Assembly: GCF_041146795.1 (NCBI RefSeq)
Contig: NC_135172.1
Location: 44,169,123-44,233,122 of the forward strand
Source of the DNA: Maylandia zebra
Taxonomy: Eukaryota; Chordata; Actinopteri; Cichliformes; Cichlidae
Length of the DNA: 64,000 nt
Reading direction: 5' to 3'
Both the position numbers and the translations under genes were made by a program. A model generated the notes under the pieces. It worked only from the letters and a program-made list of their open reading frames with translations. It had not been told where the DNA came from and did not search any database. Numbering within the stretch: the first letter of the stretch is position 1; every line of letters starts with the position of its first letter. Shown one piece after another: positions 9,856-20,462 of the stretch.

Positions 9856-10737
9856 TAGAGCATCAAATCACAACAACAGTCGCCTCAAGGTGCTTTATAT
9901 TGTAAGGTAGACCCTACAATAATAGATACAGAGAAAAACTCAACAATCATATGACCCCCTATGAGCAAGCACTTTGGTGACAGTGGGAAGGAAAAACTCC
10001 CTTTTAACAGGAAGAAACCTCCAGAACCAGGCTCAGGGAGGGGCGGGGCCATCTGCTGCGACCGGTTGGGGTGAGAGAAGGAAGACAGGATAAAGACATG
10101 CTGTGGAAGAGAGACTGTTAATAGGAAAATTGTACTTATTAGTCAGTATAATCTTTTAATGATATAAGTTTGCATATGGTAGAATACTGCATGTAATCAT
10201 TTGTGTGTAGAAGTATATAGTTGGTGGCATAGTGAAAGAATGTCTCATCCTAGGGGGCCTGTAACACTTCAAGGTGTTCTAGCGTCCACCCCCACATCCT
10301 GGGAGCATGGGAAGAGGTCGTACCTTGTTTTATTGTTTTATCGTAGCTATGTCTGTTTTAGTCTAAGTGCCTTTTGTTTAGATGAACTGCTGGACTTCTT
10401 CACTGTGTTATCTAGGGTGAACCATCTAGGGTGAGGGGGAGACTACCCTCTTTATGACCAAGGATGTTCTTTTTGTGCTGTTATATGACCCTTTGATCAG
10501 CAGGGCACCACACACACACACAAGCACCCACTGAAGTATAAATAAAGACCGGGGCAGTTTCTCAGTGCGAGCCTCAGTCTGGAGGCTGCCCTTGCTAGCA
10601 AGAAGTTCTGTGTGTTTCTCTTCTCTGAGTCTTTACTGAAGAAGTGTTTTAGAGTATATTTCCTTAACAGAGACAGAGGTTAATAAAAAGTAACAAGTAT
10701 GACAAGTATGATTCAGTGCAGAGAGGTCTATTAACAC
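9856..10737 (-). mobile_element. 3' tail of an L2-like LINE, copy C, interrupted by a solo LTR
   Basis: The complement of copies A and B runs from about 9856 to 10115. It resumes at 10670 (AGACAGAGGTTAATAA...GCAGAGAGGTCT) after the inserted LTR. Removing the LTR and one GAGAC restores the sequence seen in copy A. It may be part of the same old LINE whose coding fragments lie at 12-14.3 kb, split by later insertions. Confidence 0.7.
10116..10669 (+). mobile_element. Solo LTR of an LTR retrotransposon or endogenous retrovirus
   Basis: The 554-bp unit begins TGTTAATAGG and ends CCTTAACA, so it has TG...CA ends with a TGTTAA/TTAACA inverted repeat. It is flanked by a perfect 5-bp duplication GAGAC (10111-10115 and 10670-10674). 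The pre-insertion site is confirmed by copies A and B of the host repeat. A TATAAATAAAG at 10537 could serve as TATA box or poly(A) signal on the + strand. There is no internal coding region; it is a product of LTR-LTR recombination. Confidence 0.85.
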
Positions 10738-11339
10738 ATGAGGTATGTCGCAATTAAGGGGCCAAATCATTTGAAGGTCGATTATTGCCACAGCCGGGCG
10801 ACAAAGGCTGTCCCAATTCAAAGACTGCTCCAAATGCGGCCGACAAATCCATCTTTCATTTCCCTGAATTTGAAGGATGGGTCAGGTGTATCCTTCTTGG
10901 CCCAACCCATCCCAGAATTCATAGCGCGGCCCAGCCAATTCCAGTTTCCAACAATGGCGGCAGCTACTTAGCTTTAATATTACTCTTATTAATCTTTCTG
11001 GGTCACAAAATAAACTTTTATGATATTTTCAGGTGAGAATGTAGCTGTGTAAACTTCTAATATCTGCTCAATTTATTAAGATGTCACATGTTTGCAAAAG
11101 TGCTCCGACATTTTCTGAGACGTCTGTTACTCACCAGCTCGATATCTGACCGGGAGGTCGAGGCTCACTAGAGCCAGTGAGAACAGCAGATTCCCAGCAC
11201 ATCGTTTTCAGACCCATGCGGTCTTTCGCTACTCAGGTTAAACATGATATATATATTATTGTTTGGCTTTTTTCAATACCATGTTTTATTTGTTCCTGAG
11301 TCAAAAGGGCTTGGCTGAGATTAAAGTTATAGTTTTTTA
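10738..11339. other. Unassigned, probably repeat-derived sequence
   Basis: Short frames at 10738-11036 overlap in two registers and show no known domain. The stretch is sandwiched between transposon pieces and may be another insertion. Clear ends were not found. Confidence 0.35.
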
Positions 11340-11975
11340 TCCATGCATTTTCTTCCGCTTATCCGAGGCACTGGACCCCCAATGTACAGGCAGCAACGCG
11401 AGGAGATACTAGAATACCCACCCCAGCCCGCCACCTCTCACCGGGGGCAAATCCAGACTAAGACAGAGTCCAGCCGCTCTCTGGGAGACTGGTTCCAACG
11501 CCATGCATTGAGGCGAGCCCGAATATATCTAGCCAGTACCTCTCAACCTCACACACTAACTCAGGTTCCTTCCCTAACAGAGAGGTGACATTCCATGTTG
11601 CTGCCCGGCACATGATGCATCGGACCCCTACGGCACCTCCTGTGGGTGGTGGGCCTGCAGGAGGATGGGTCGATGTCCCCTTTTCGGGCTGTGCCTAGTG
11701 GGCCCCATGGACTAAGGCCTGGCCACCAGACGCTCACCCTCAGGCACCCAACCAGGGCTTGGCTCCATGGTGGGGCCCCAGTAACCCTATCCCAGGCAGG
11801 GTGAACTGTTCCCTCGTTTTCATATAAGGGTCTTCTGAATCGCTCTTTGTCTGTTCCTCTCCTAGGACCAATTTGCCATGGGAGACCCTACCAGGGGCAG
11901 AAACCCCGGACAACATAGCCCCTGGGATCCCTGGGACACACAAACCCCACCACCACGATAAGGTAGCGATTCGCG
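11340..11975 (-). mobile_element. Fragment of an RTE-like non-LTR retrotransposon
   Basis: The + strand shows CTTCCGCTTATCCGAGG followed, after an apparent large deletion, by the teleost repeat block ending CCATGGGAGACCCTACCAGG. From memory this is the antisense of an abundant fish RTE-type LINE, covering its 5' region and part of the endonuclease. No open frame remains. The family call is from pattern memory only. Confidence 0.5.
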
Positions 11976-12227
11976 GAGGGAATAAACACTGAATAAACGT
12001 CAAACAGAAAACTGAATAAACAGAAGCATGTCCTATTATATTTTAAATAGCAAAGAGCAGATGGCTGAGTTTATTAAACTCCATGAACACACTTGGTGAC
12101 ACAAATCTGAAGGGTAGACCCTCCCATTTCACAGCCTCACAGTTCTGGCCTTCTTGGCCTTTAAAGGACTCGGCCCACGTAGACTGCGAAGGCCGTGTCC
12201 AATATAGGAGAAATCTGTTCTCTCTTT

Positions 12228-12674
12228 TTAGTCCCTGTCAGTACTCTTGCTGCAGCATTTTGTATTAACTGGAAATATACTGTTAAAAATGACTCCAAGG
12301 TTCCTCACAGTGTTACTGGAGGCCAAGGTAATGCCATCCAGAGTAAGAATCTGCTTAGATACCATATTTCTAAGCTTTTCAGGGCCGAGTACAATAACCT
12401 CAGTTTTATCTGAATTAAGAAGCAGAAAGTTAGCGGCCATCCAGGTCTTTATGTCTTTAAGACATTCCTGCAGTTTAACTCATTGGTGTGTGTTATCTGG
12501 CTTCATGGACAGATAGAGCTGGGTGTCATCTGCATACTGCACTACTGCCAGCTTGAAGGCCTGTGGTACATAGCCGATCATTAGAGATAGGTTGATCATA
12601 TTTAAGATCGAAGAATTAATTAATGGCAGGACTTCTTTGAGCAGTTTTGTAGGAATGGGGTCTAAAAGACACAT
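12228..12674 (-). pseudogene. LINE reverse-transcriptase remnant
   Basis: Two overlapping frames hold RT landmarks. KLLKEVLPLINSSILNMIN and the AVVQ start of the palm are followed directly by YADDTQLYLS, the catalytic Asp-Asp motif C. Then comes MAANFLLLNSDKTEVIVLG and LGVIFNS, the region after motif C. Motifs A and B, normally between AVVQ and YADD, are missing, so an internal deletion removed the core. There is also a frameshift between the two pieces. Confidence 0.8.
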
Positions 12675-12817
12675 TGATGGTTTGGAGGAAGTAATTATTG
12701 AAGCTAACTCAGAAAGATCAATTGGAGAGAAAGCGTCTAAATGAACATCAAAGGTACTGAAAGTAGCTGTAGATACATCTGTGAGATGATTATGAGTAAT
12801 ATTTTTCTCTAATGATT

Positions 12818-12879
12818 GTGAAGGTTCTCAGTCATCCAGGTCATCGTAGTCTAAGGAGCTTGGAAAGAAAAGCGTCTGG
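12818..12879 (+). mobile_element. Short fragment of the Penelope-like repeat
   Basis: TGAAGGTTCTCAGTCATCC through AAAAGCGTCTGG matches the left end of the element at 63041-63606 with a few changes. It interrupts the old LINE. Confidence 0.6.
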
Positions 12880-13166
12880 TTGGCTCAACAGAGCTCTGAC
12901 TTTTTGTCAGCCTGGCTACAGAGCTGAAGAGAAACCTGGGGTTGTTCTTATTTTCTTCAATCAGTGATGAATAGTAAGATGTTCTGGCTTTAAAAGTAAC
13001 AAACTATTTCTCCAGGCTAAATGATGATCCTCTAAATTTGTGACACGCCATTTCCTCTCCAGCTTACGAGTCATCTGCTTTAGGCTACGTGTTTGAGAAT
13101 TATACCATGGAGTCAGGTACTTCTGATTTGAACATTTCTTTTTCAGAGGAACAGATTTGTACGCAG

Positions 13167-13604
<438 letters not shown>

Positions 13605-14267
13605 TCATATTTTGGGGGGTTTAATAAATTTGTCCATGTTTCTAGAAATGAGAGCTGCTCCATCCAAAGTGGGATGGATGCCGTCTCTCCTAACAAGACC
13701 AGGTTTCCTCCAGAAGGTTTGCCAATTATCTATGAAGCCCACATCGTTTCTGGGACACCACTCAGACAGCCAGCAGTTTAAGGAGAACATGCGGCTAAAC
13801 ATGTCACTCCTGGTCTGATTGGGGAGGGGACCAGAGAAAACTACAGAGTCCCACATTGTTTTGGCAAAGTTACACACCGATTCAATATTGATTTTAGTGA
13901 CCTCCGATTGGCGTAACCGGGTGTCATTACTGCCGACGTGAATTATGATCTTACTGAATTTACGTTTCCCCTTAGCCAGCAGTTTTAAATTTCCTTCAAT
14001 GTCGCCTGCTCTGGCCCCTGGAAGACAATTGACTATGGTTGCCAGTGTGTCTAGCTTCACATGTCTGAGAACAGAATCGCCAATTACCAGAGTTTGACCC
14101 CCGGCGGGTGTGTCGCCGAGTGGGGAAAAACGGTTAGACACATGAACGGGTTGGTGGTGTACCTGGGGCTTCTGTTTAGGACTATGCTTCCTCCTCACCG
14201 TCACCCAGCCGACCTGTTTTCCTGGCTGCTCGGGACAATCTGCCGGGGGACAGCTAGCGGGGCCCAC
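13605..14267 (-). pseudogene. LINE ORF1 with SGNH/GDSL esterase domain
   Basis: A 220-codon open frame contains the SGNH hydrolase blocks: VIGDSVLRH (nucleophile Ser block), HVGSNDTR (Asn block) and DGIHPTLDG (Asp-x-x-His block). In CR1/L2 LINEs an esterase of this kind forms part of the ORF1 protein that binds RNA or membranes. The frame is surprisingly intact given the decay of the rest of the element. No start or upstream zinc finger can be trusted. Confidence 0.8.
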
Positions 14268-14523
14268 GCTACCTTCGGCTACAGGGGCCTGATTAGCTAC
14301 GTGCTTATCAAGTCTACAATTCAGGGATCCTGGCCTTTAGAGCTGAAAATAGGCTACATTTATTACAAGTATCATTACTGCTAAAACATGGCGAGGAGTA
14401 ACTAACCATCTGACACAATGAGCAGGAAAGTGTAGGCAGGACAGGTGAAGAGGCCATGCTGCTAGCGAGTCGGCTACGAGCTAAGCTAAGCTAGCAAATT
14501 CATAAAGACACAGTAAATAATTC

Positions 14524-14625
14524 AGTTCAATTCAATGTTATTTATATGGAGCCAAATCACAACAACGGTCACCTCAATGCGCTTTATATTGTAAGGTAGA
14601 CCCTACAATAATAGATACTGTGAAC
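14524..14625 (-). mobile_element. 3' end of an L2-like LINE, copy D (truncated)
   Basis: TTCAATTCAATGTTATTTAT, then CCAAATCACAACAACGG and GTAAGGTAGACCCTACAATA, is the complement of the end of copies A-C. Only about 100 bp is present. Confidence 0.65.
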
Positions 14626-14739
14626 ATAATTAGTGGGGGAATCAACAGGGAGTGTACTTTGGATAAAGCATGTGAAGATTAGACTATGAAATAAGACATT
14701 ATCGGCTGCTATAACTGATCATCATATATTGCCTTATAG

Positions 14740-15815
14740 GTTGGAGAACATTGAGAACACTGTTTAATTGGTTTAAATTTGATTTGACAGATCAAGGTTA
14801 TTTTGTGTCATTCATTAACTATCATTTTGAACGCATAAAGGTTACACCTGGGGTTCCTCAGGGTTCTGTTCTTGCACCGCTTTTGTTTAATATCGAGATG
14901 CCTGCTTTAGCTGGGATTATGAAGCATTATGTCATCCGGGGAAGGGTGGCTTTTCGGAGTTTGTCTTGTTTTGCATGAGTTGCTGTGTTTTTGTTCTTTT
15001 GGTTTTTGCATGCTTGTTTTTATCGTGACACGCCTGTTTGACTTGTTCCTGGGAGACACCCCAACCTAGACACTAAATAATCTCACCTGTTAGAGTTTAT
15101 GCATTTAACGGACTCTAGCGCTAACCAATTAGGACAAGCCTGGCAGGCACCTAAGACCAATAACGGGGGCCTGGCAGGAGAGATGAATTCAAATTCTCGT
15201 TGCCCCTTGCCAGGGTTGTTTTAATGTTTCTCTCATTCCTCCGGCTGTATCTTCCTACTTTAATTAATGTATTCTGTAAATCCAGCAGTAAAGCTGTGTC
15301 TTGAGTTTCATGGAGACCTGCCGGGGAGTCCTCCATTTTGGATCCTATTGCTGCCTCCCTCACACACGCCATCATGACAATCATATTACAAAAGCTTTGA
15401 AATGGTTGCACTGGCTTCCTGTATGTAAAAGAACTGATTTGGAAATACTGTTAATGGGTCATGATCACTAAACAGTCTTGGGCCTCAACACGTTGCTAAC
15501 TTACTTGAGGGCTATGAGGCTTCGAAGCCTCTTAGTTCCTCGGGAACAGGCTTACTTAATATTCCAGGAGCTCGGACCAAACAAGGTGAGACAGCATTTA
15601 GTGTTTATGCTTCCCTCAAACCTGCAGTGTGTGGAATCTATTAGCTTTTAAAATCAGGGCTGAAATCTTTGTCTTTTTGTAGCTTTTATGTTAAATTTTA
15701 ACTTAAACTTTTAAATGATTGCATTCTTGATTTTAATGTTTTCCTTTTCTATATATTTGGGATTGTTCTGTCTTTGTGAAGCACGCTGAATTGCTTTTGT
15801 ATGTGTTATATAAAT
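14740..15815 (+). mobile_element. LINE fragment with RT motif B, split by a solo LTR
   Basis: The + strand reads VTPGVPQGSVLAPLLFNI, the RT motif B of L2/CR1 LINEs, and continues to about 14929. It resumes after 15380 with ALKWLHWLPVCKR-type sequence in broken frames, the usual C-terminal region, and ends near an AATAAAGCTGAG stretch. The coding sequence between motif B and the C-terminal part is missing. Confidence 0.7.
14930..15379 (+). mobile_element. Probable solo LTR of a Ty3/gypsy-like element
   Basis: The 450-bp segment starts TGTCATCCGGGG and ends CGCCATCATGACA, giving TGTCAT/ATGACA inverted ends. Near the 3' end, CAGTAAAGCTGTGTCTTGAG followed by TCCTCCATTTTGG resembles fish gypsy LTR ends as I remember them. 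No clean target duplication is visible (CATTA against ATCAT), in line with a deletion of the host LINE at the junction. Confidence 0.5.
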
Positions 15816-15835
15816 AAAGCTGAGTTTGTCCGATG

Positions 15836-17199
15836 GATTTTCTTCGATCAGTGATGAATAGTGAGATGTTCTAGCCTTAGAAGGGCTTTTTTACAGGCCT
15901 TCAACTGACATCGCTTCAGTCCAGCGCATGCACTTTGGATATTAATATATAAATATATATATATAGATATATAAATTTTATTATTGCAGTCAAGCAGCAG
16001 AGTCCCAGTGGTTCTGTATAGCAGTTTATTCACAGTAACACTTTTTACTCCTCAGTTCAAGACATAACAAAAGTTTCAGGCATCGAGACATCTTAACAAA
16101 GGAACAAACAAACAGATCATATTTGGCAAAAAGTTTCCAGCCATGCATTTAAGAGACATGAGAAACATAATCAGCAGCAAACACGAGAAGTGACGTGAAG
16201 AGAGGAGGTCGCCTCCTTTCAGCAGGGAGACAGAGGCGTTTCAAGGCTCAAAGGATTACTCCGCTGCTGAAAATAGTCCCTCGGATGCTGCACCAGTTTG
16301 AACATGGAAGTCCCACAAAGTATCCCTCCAGCTTTTATTGTGAAGGATCAACACTCAGACCAGTGAAACTCATTTCTGCAGCTGGAAAGTAAGCGAACCA
16401 AAAACTGCAGTGTACAGATTTCTCCTTTAAATAACACAAAGCACGAGAAAAGTGACGCCCATCCTCTCATCCGCCGCCTCTGCTCACTCAGACGTTCACA
16501 CAGGTAATAAATAAGATAAAACACTTCAGGTGTTTCCCACGCTGGTCTTCAGTCTGAGGGGGTTTCAGTGTTAAAGGAACAGTCAGATTTCTTCCAGAGT
16601 CTGAGGAGATGGAGACGACTTTCAAGTCTGTGCATCGAGTACAGGAAGTGAATGTCATTTATGTAGCACCGGCTAACAACTTTGCTCCTCTCAAGGTGTT
16701 TTATTTAAGCGTAGAGTATCAGCAAGAACACCTGTGATGGAGCCTGATCTAAAAGCAGCGCCCGTCTGCTGAACCCAAAGCTTCAGAAGATTATTGTGAC
16801 CGTAGCTGCAAACTACCCAAACTAACGAGCGTCTGAGGCCTGGAGAAAGTTCCTGCTTCGAACGCAAGCTGGACACACAGACCTGAAGCGTGCGTCAGCC
16901 TTCGTCTCCGAAGCTTCCTAATGAGCTCGGATCTCAAACTGTCCGACTGTTCCTTTAACTTTCCACAGGAAACCAGCTGAGAAGCTAAGTTATCCCTCTG
17001 ACTGCTGAAACCCCGCCCTCACAGAGACCAGCGTGCGAAACAGCTCGTTACTCCCTCAGAGGTCATGAAAGAGCACAAAGAGCAGACCCCGCCAACCCAA
17101 CGCCCGCCTTCAGGAGGTGCCGTCTCTCACTGCGATGCTGATGTTCAAAGGTAGTCCCGGCAAGACCGGCGTCCTCTGCGCGGGGTTCAGTGGGCGGAG
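15836..17199. other. LINE scrap and probable cnrip1 3' UTR
   Basis: 15836-15900 repeats the GATCAGTGATGAATAGTGAG stretch also found in the LINE near 12960. A TTTATT (AATAAA on the - strand) at 16023 is a possible poly(A) signal for cnrip1. That would imply a 3' UTR of about 1.2 kb from 17199 down. No protein-coding exon was seen. Confidence 0.4.
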
Positions 17200-19556
17200 T
17201 CAGTTGAACGCCTCCTTGTTGATCCACATCAGGGTCCGCGTCTCGTTGGGCTTGCACTCGTACTCGATGCTGCTGAACTTGTTGCCGAACTGGCAGTGCT
17301 CCCTCTTGTAGTAGTTGTAGTATTTGGCCTGCCACACCGTCTCAAACGTCCCCGCCTTGATAAACTGCACCGAGACACAAAGCAGAGGGCTCGAGCTCAA
17401 ATTCGGCGTCAGGCTTTTAAAACAGATTTTTGGTGTTTCTAAAGAGGCCAAACTCATGAATCCAGACGGCGTGCGCAGCCATCTGCTGACAGGAAACTGC
17501 ACAAACGCGTCTGATTGTAGATCTATAAATCTGTGCAGCTGTCACACGGTGATAATACCACCTTAGATTATATTTTTTCTCTCGAGAAGTATAAACAGGT
17601 CAGGAATTTAGATGCAAATGTTTCTGAACACGTCCTCTCTGTTTGCTCAGGTTCCTGCGTAGAAACACACGAGGTGAATAAGCTGCTCAGGCTGTTTAAC
17701 ACCACTGATTTACTTTGAAATGCTGCACAAAGTGTGTGTTTGGAGGCGTCTCCTAAACTGTCCAATGCTTTTATGTGTTTTTATTGGAAAGGTTGCAACT
17801 ACACAGGCTCTCGTCTCTGAGTCTGACCCCTCGGTCTCAGTCTTGCTCTGCTGTCACTCTTTCTTGTTTAGAGGATGTTGTTGGCCACCTGAGGCCCTCT
17901 GGTTCTCCAGATCATCCTGTCCCTCCACCATGTTTTAAGGAGATTGTGGCTAGCATAGAGCAGGCTGTTCAGGCTATCATAAACAGCATGCCTGCTAATT
18001 CTAAGTGTGCAGCCCCACACAGCGCTGGCTGACTGCAGGCCAGCTCCACGCTATCAGAGCGAGCCGCTGCTCTGAGACATCTCACCTCTATGCTGACTTG
18101 GACGGGCTGCCGGTCGCCACTCTTGGTGTGCGGGACGCCCTCGGTGTCGTACTGGCCGTGGTAAACCACCGACTCGTCGTCCCTGGACTGCTGCTCCAGC
18201 GGGAAGACGACGCCTCCGATGTTCATGTTGCTGTGAGGAAGAAGAGGCCGAAGGGTTATGCACGAAAATAAAAATATTGCACATTTTTATCATTTTTGAC
18301 ATTTTGTCTCAAACACTGTTAAAGACCGTTTGATGTCCAGCAGCGAGCCGAGCGTGTGACGTGAGAGCGACTCCCACAGTATGAAGGAAACAGGAAACAG
18401 CCACTCGCATCTAAAAGTCATTAAAATCATCCAGATGTGTAAATGCTGCGAAACGCTTCATAAACGGTTCGGTGGATTTAATTTGTAATTAAAATGTAAT
18501 TATAGTCACACAGCATAAGGAGAAAAGGAGTCAGGTTACCTCAGAATCGCAGACGTGATTTTACTGTAAGCACATTGGAATAGTTCGCATCCCTGCAGCT
18601 CACAGCGTAAACACAGCGCATGTTGAACTGCACATTTGGATTTGCTGTTCTTTATGCTGATGATAACGGCTGTCCTGACCAGCTTGTTTCCCTTTCACAC
18701 TCCTCTCCTGTACGATACCTGCGACCTGAAAAGTGCAGCGTACTCGGGTGTGTGTACTTCCTGTCGGCCTCCACCTGTGTGTCCTCCCTGTTTGTGTCAG
18801 TTTGGAGTTTTCCTTTCATGTCTCTCGTTTACCCACGAAGCCTGTTAACCTGCTACCGTCACCATGGTAACTGATGCTGAACACCTGAAGCAGAGTGTAA
18901 CGTCAGTGTGGGACTCACTGCTGCTGTGACAGGAGGTCCGCCCCCTCGCTGTGGGCGGATCTTTACTCTCACAGTTACAACGATGGCTCCTGCAGGGCCC
19001 ACAAATTACTGCCACATATCAATATGCACCTTTATTTAACTGATAGTACTTCAGTGTTTTTACATGTAATGGAGTATTCTCTGATGGTATTTCTGCTCCT
19101 GCAATAAGCACATTTTACCCCCGTTATTCCATAATGAACACGTCACTTCCTTTATTTGTCCCCGGTAACCGCAAACCTCCGCCCTGACCGGGAACGACAC
19201 GTGATCCCCGCATGATTTATTCAGGCAGGTGTCGGATGCTCCGGCCTGCAGGAGGAGCAGCAGCCTGCTCCTCATCATCACCTCCTCATCCTCATCATCA
19301 CCTCTTGCAGACGTTCTTTATCATTTCTCGCACATGCGCGCTGGCGTGCCGCACACACAGGTTACCGAGATGCTTACGTGGCCTCGACGTTTCCAGGCTT
19401 CAGCACCACCTCGATCTTGTACTTGGAGCCCGTGAGGAGCTTGATGGTCCGGCTCTGGCCGAACCGGGTCCCGTCCACCTTGAAGAAGACCGGGCCGTCG
19501 TTGGGCTGGATCCGCAGCGCGATGGAGATGTTGATGATCGGGGGGACGTCGTCCAT
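17200..19556 (-). CDS. cnrip1: Cannabinoid receptor-interacting protein 1
   Basis: Three coding exons: 19378-19556, 18086-18230 and 17200-17364. All have GT-AG limits, phases fit, and they give 162 residues against 164 in human. Exon 1 encodes [20 protein letters not shown] and the [13 protein letters not shown] region, exon 2 GGVVFPLE and [18 protein letters not shown], exon 3 [13 protein letters not shown] and a C-terminus near [15 protein letters not shown]. These segments match the family in order. The protein binds the C-terminal tail of CB1 cannabinoid receptors and modulates their signalling. It has a compact beta-sandwich fold and no signal peptide or membrane segment. The start is the only in-frame ATG before the conserved block. 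The gene next to fbxo48 fits human 2p13-14. Which teleost duplicate (a or b) is not settled. Confidence 0.95.
17780..17990 (+). mobile_element. LINE ORF2 fragment in cnrip1 intron 2
   Basis: The frame [18 protein letters not shown] then [20 protein letters not shown] resembles the stretch just before the RT palm in CR1/L2 LINEs. There, a HLKPxxxPxDxxPxxxxKE pattern is followed by a long helix ending in IIN. It lies opposite to cnrip1. Confidence 0.55.
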
Positions 19557-19705
19557 GGCGCCGAGCTCAGGGAGGGGGAGGCGGACGGGTGAGAGAGATG
19601 CTGAGGAAGGACCAGAATCAAGCTGCACGCTCACACGGCTTCCGGTGACAGCTGCTTTCAAAATAAAAGACTGCAGCTGCAAATACCAAGGCAAATGTAT
19701 GTATG

Positions 19706-19714
19706 TGTGTGTGT

Positions 19715-19745
<31 letters not shown>

Positions 19746-19748
19746 GGG
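19706..19748 (+). repeat. (GT)n joined to a 20-base poly(G) run upstream of cnrip1
   Basis: About 12 GT repeats lead directly into G(20) at 19729-19748, some 170 bp before the cnrip1 ATG, so it lies in the likely 5' UTR or promoter. Poly(G) runs of this length can fold into G-quadruplexes and are unstable. The exact length may also be affected by sequencing error. Confidence 0.85.
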
Positions 19749-20462
19749 TCAATAAATGTCACCGGTGGGCTGTTATTAAAAAAAATAAGTTTATCTGACA
19801 GTCGGGAAATTTGTAAAAGGATAAAAACAAAAGAACAAGTTTAACGAAGAGCTTGTGAAACTGAATGTGACATAAAACAGGTTAGACAGAAAAACACAAC
19901 ACCTGTGCACGCGCAACATGACGTCACAGGCAGGAAATGACCGGGAGATGAAAATATGTTCACACCGCTGCCGGTAAAACGCTGTCCCCTCGTTGCCAAA
20001 GCAACATCTTTGTTACCTTTGAGCAAAAACGTTAAAAACAGATAAAAACAGCTGATTTAAGTAAACTTGAGGTCCCGCGTGTCTGTAAGCTGCAGGTGTG
20101 ACTTTATGCTTTTATATCTCTGCTGCTTTGAAATCACAGACTGTCACACTGATGTCTTTGTGAGTCTGTGCTGCGTGTTTGCTTGAGGGGAGAAGCTGTG
20201 ATGTGTCATTAAAAAGAACCGAGTCAGCAGAACCTCACGAAGATGGTTTATTGAATCATCGTCATATTTACACGAACCCAAAACAAAAAGGCTCAAATTT
20301 AAAAATAAAAAATTCACTTTGCTTCTCTGTGATTTTTTTCTATAAAAATTTTAAAAGTATGTACAAAAGTTTGCGTTTCCTGTGAAACACAAACTGCAGA
20401 GGGAATATATTAGAGTTAAAAAACCGAAGTGCTCGAGGTGCTTTGATAAAACTGGAACGCCG

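Noticed and set aside
14751-14978. Short + frame as a host gene
   Set aside because: GVPQGSVLAPLLF is RT motif B of a LINE, and the frame runs into an LTR.
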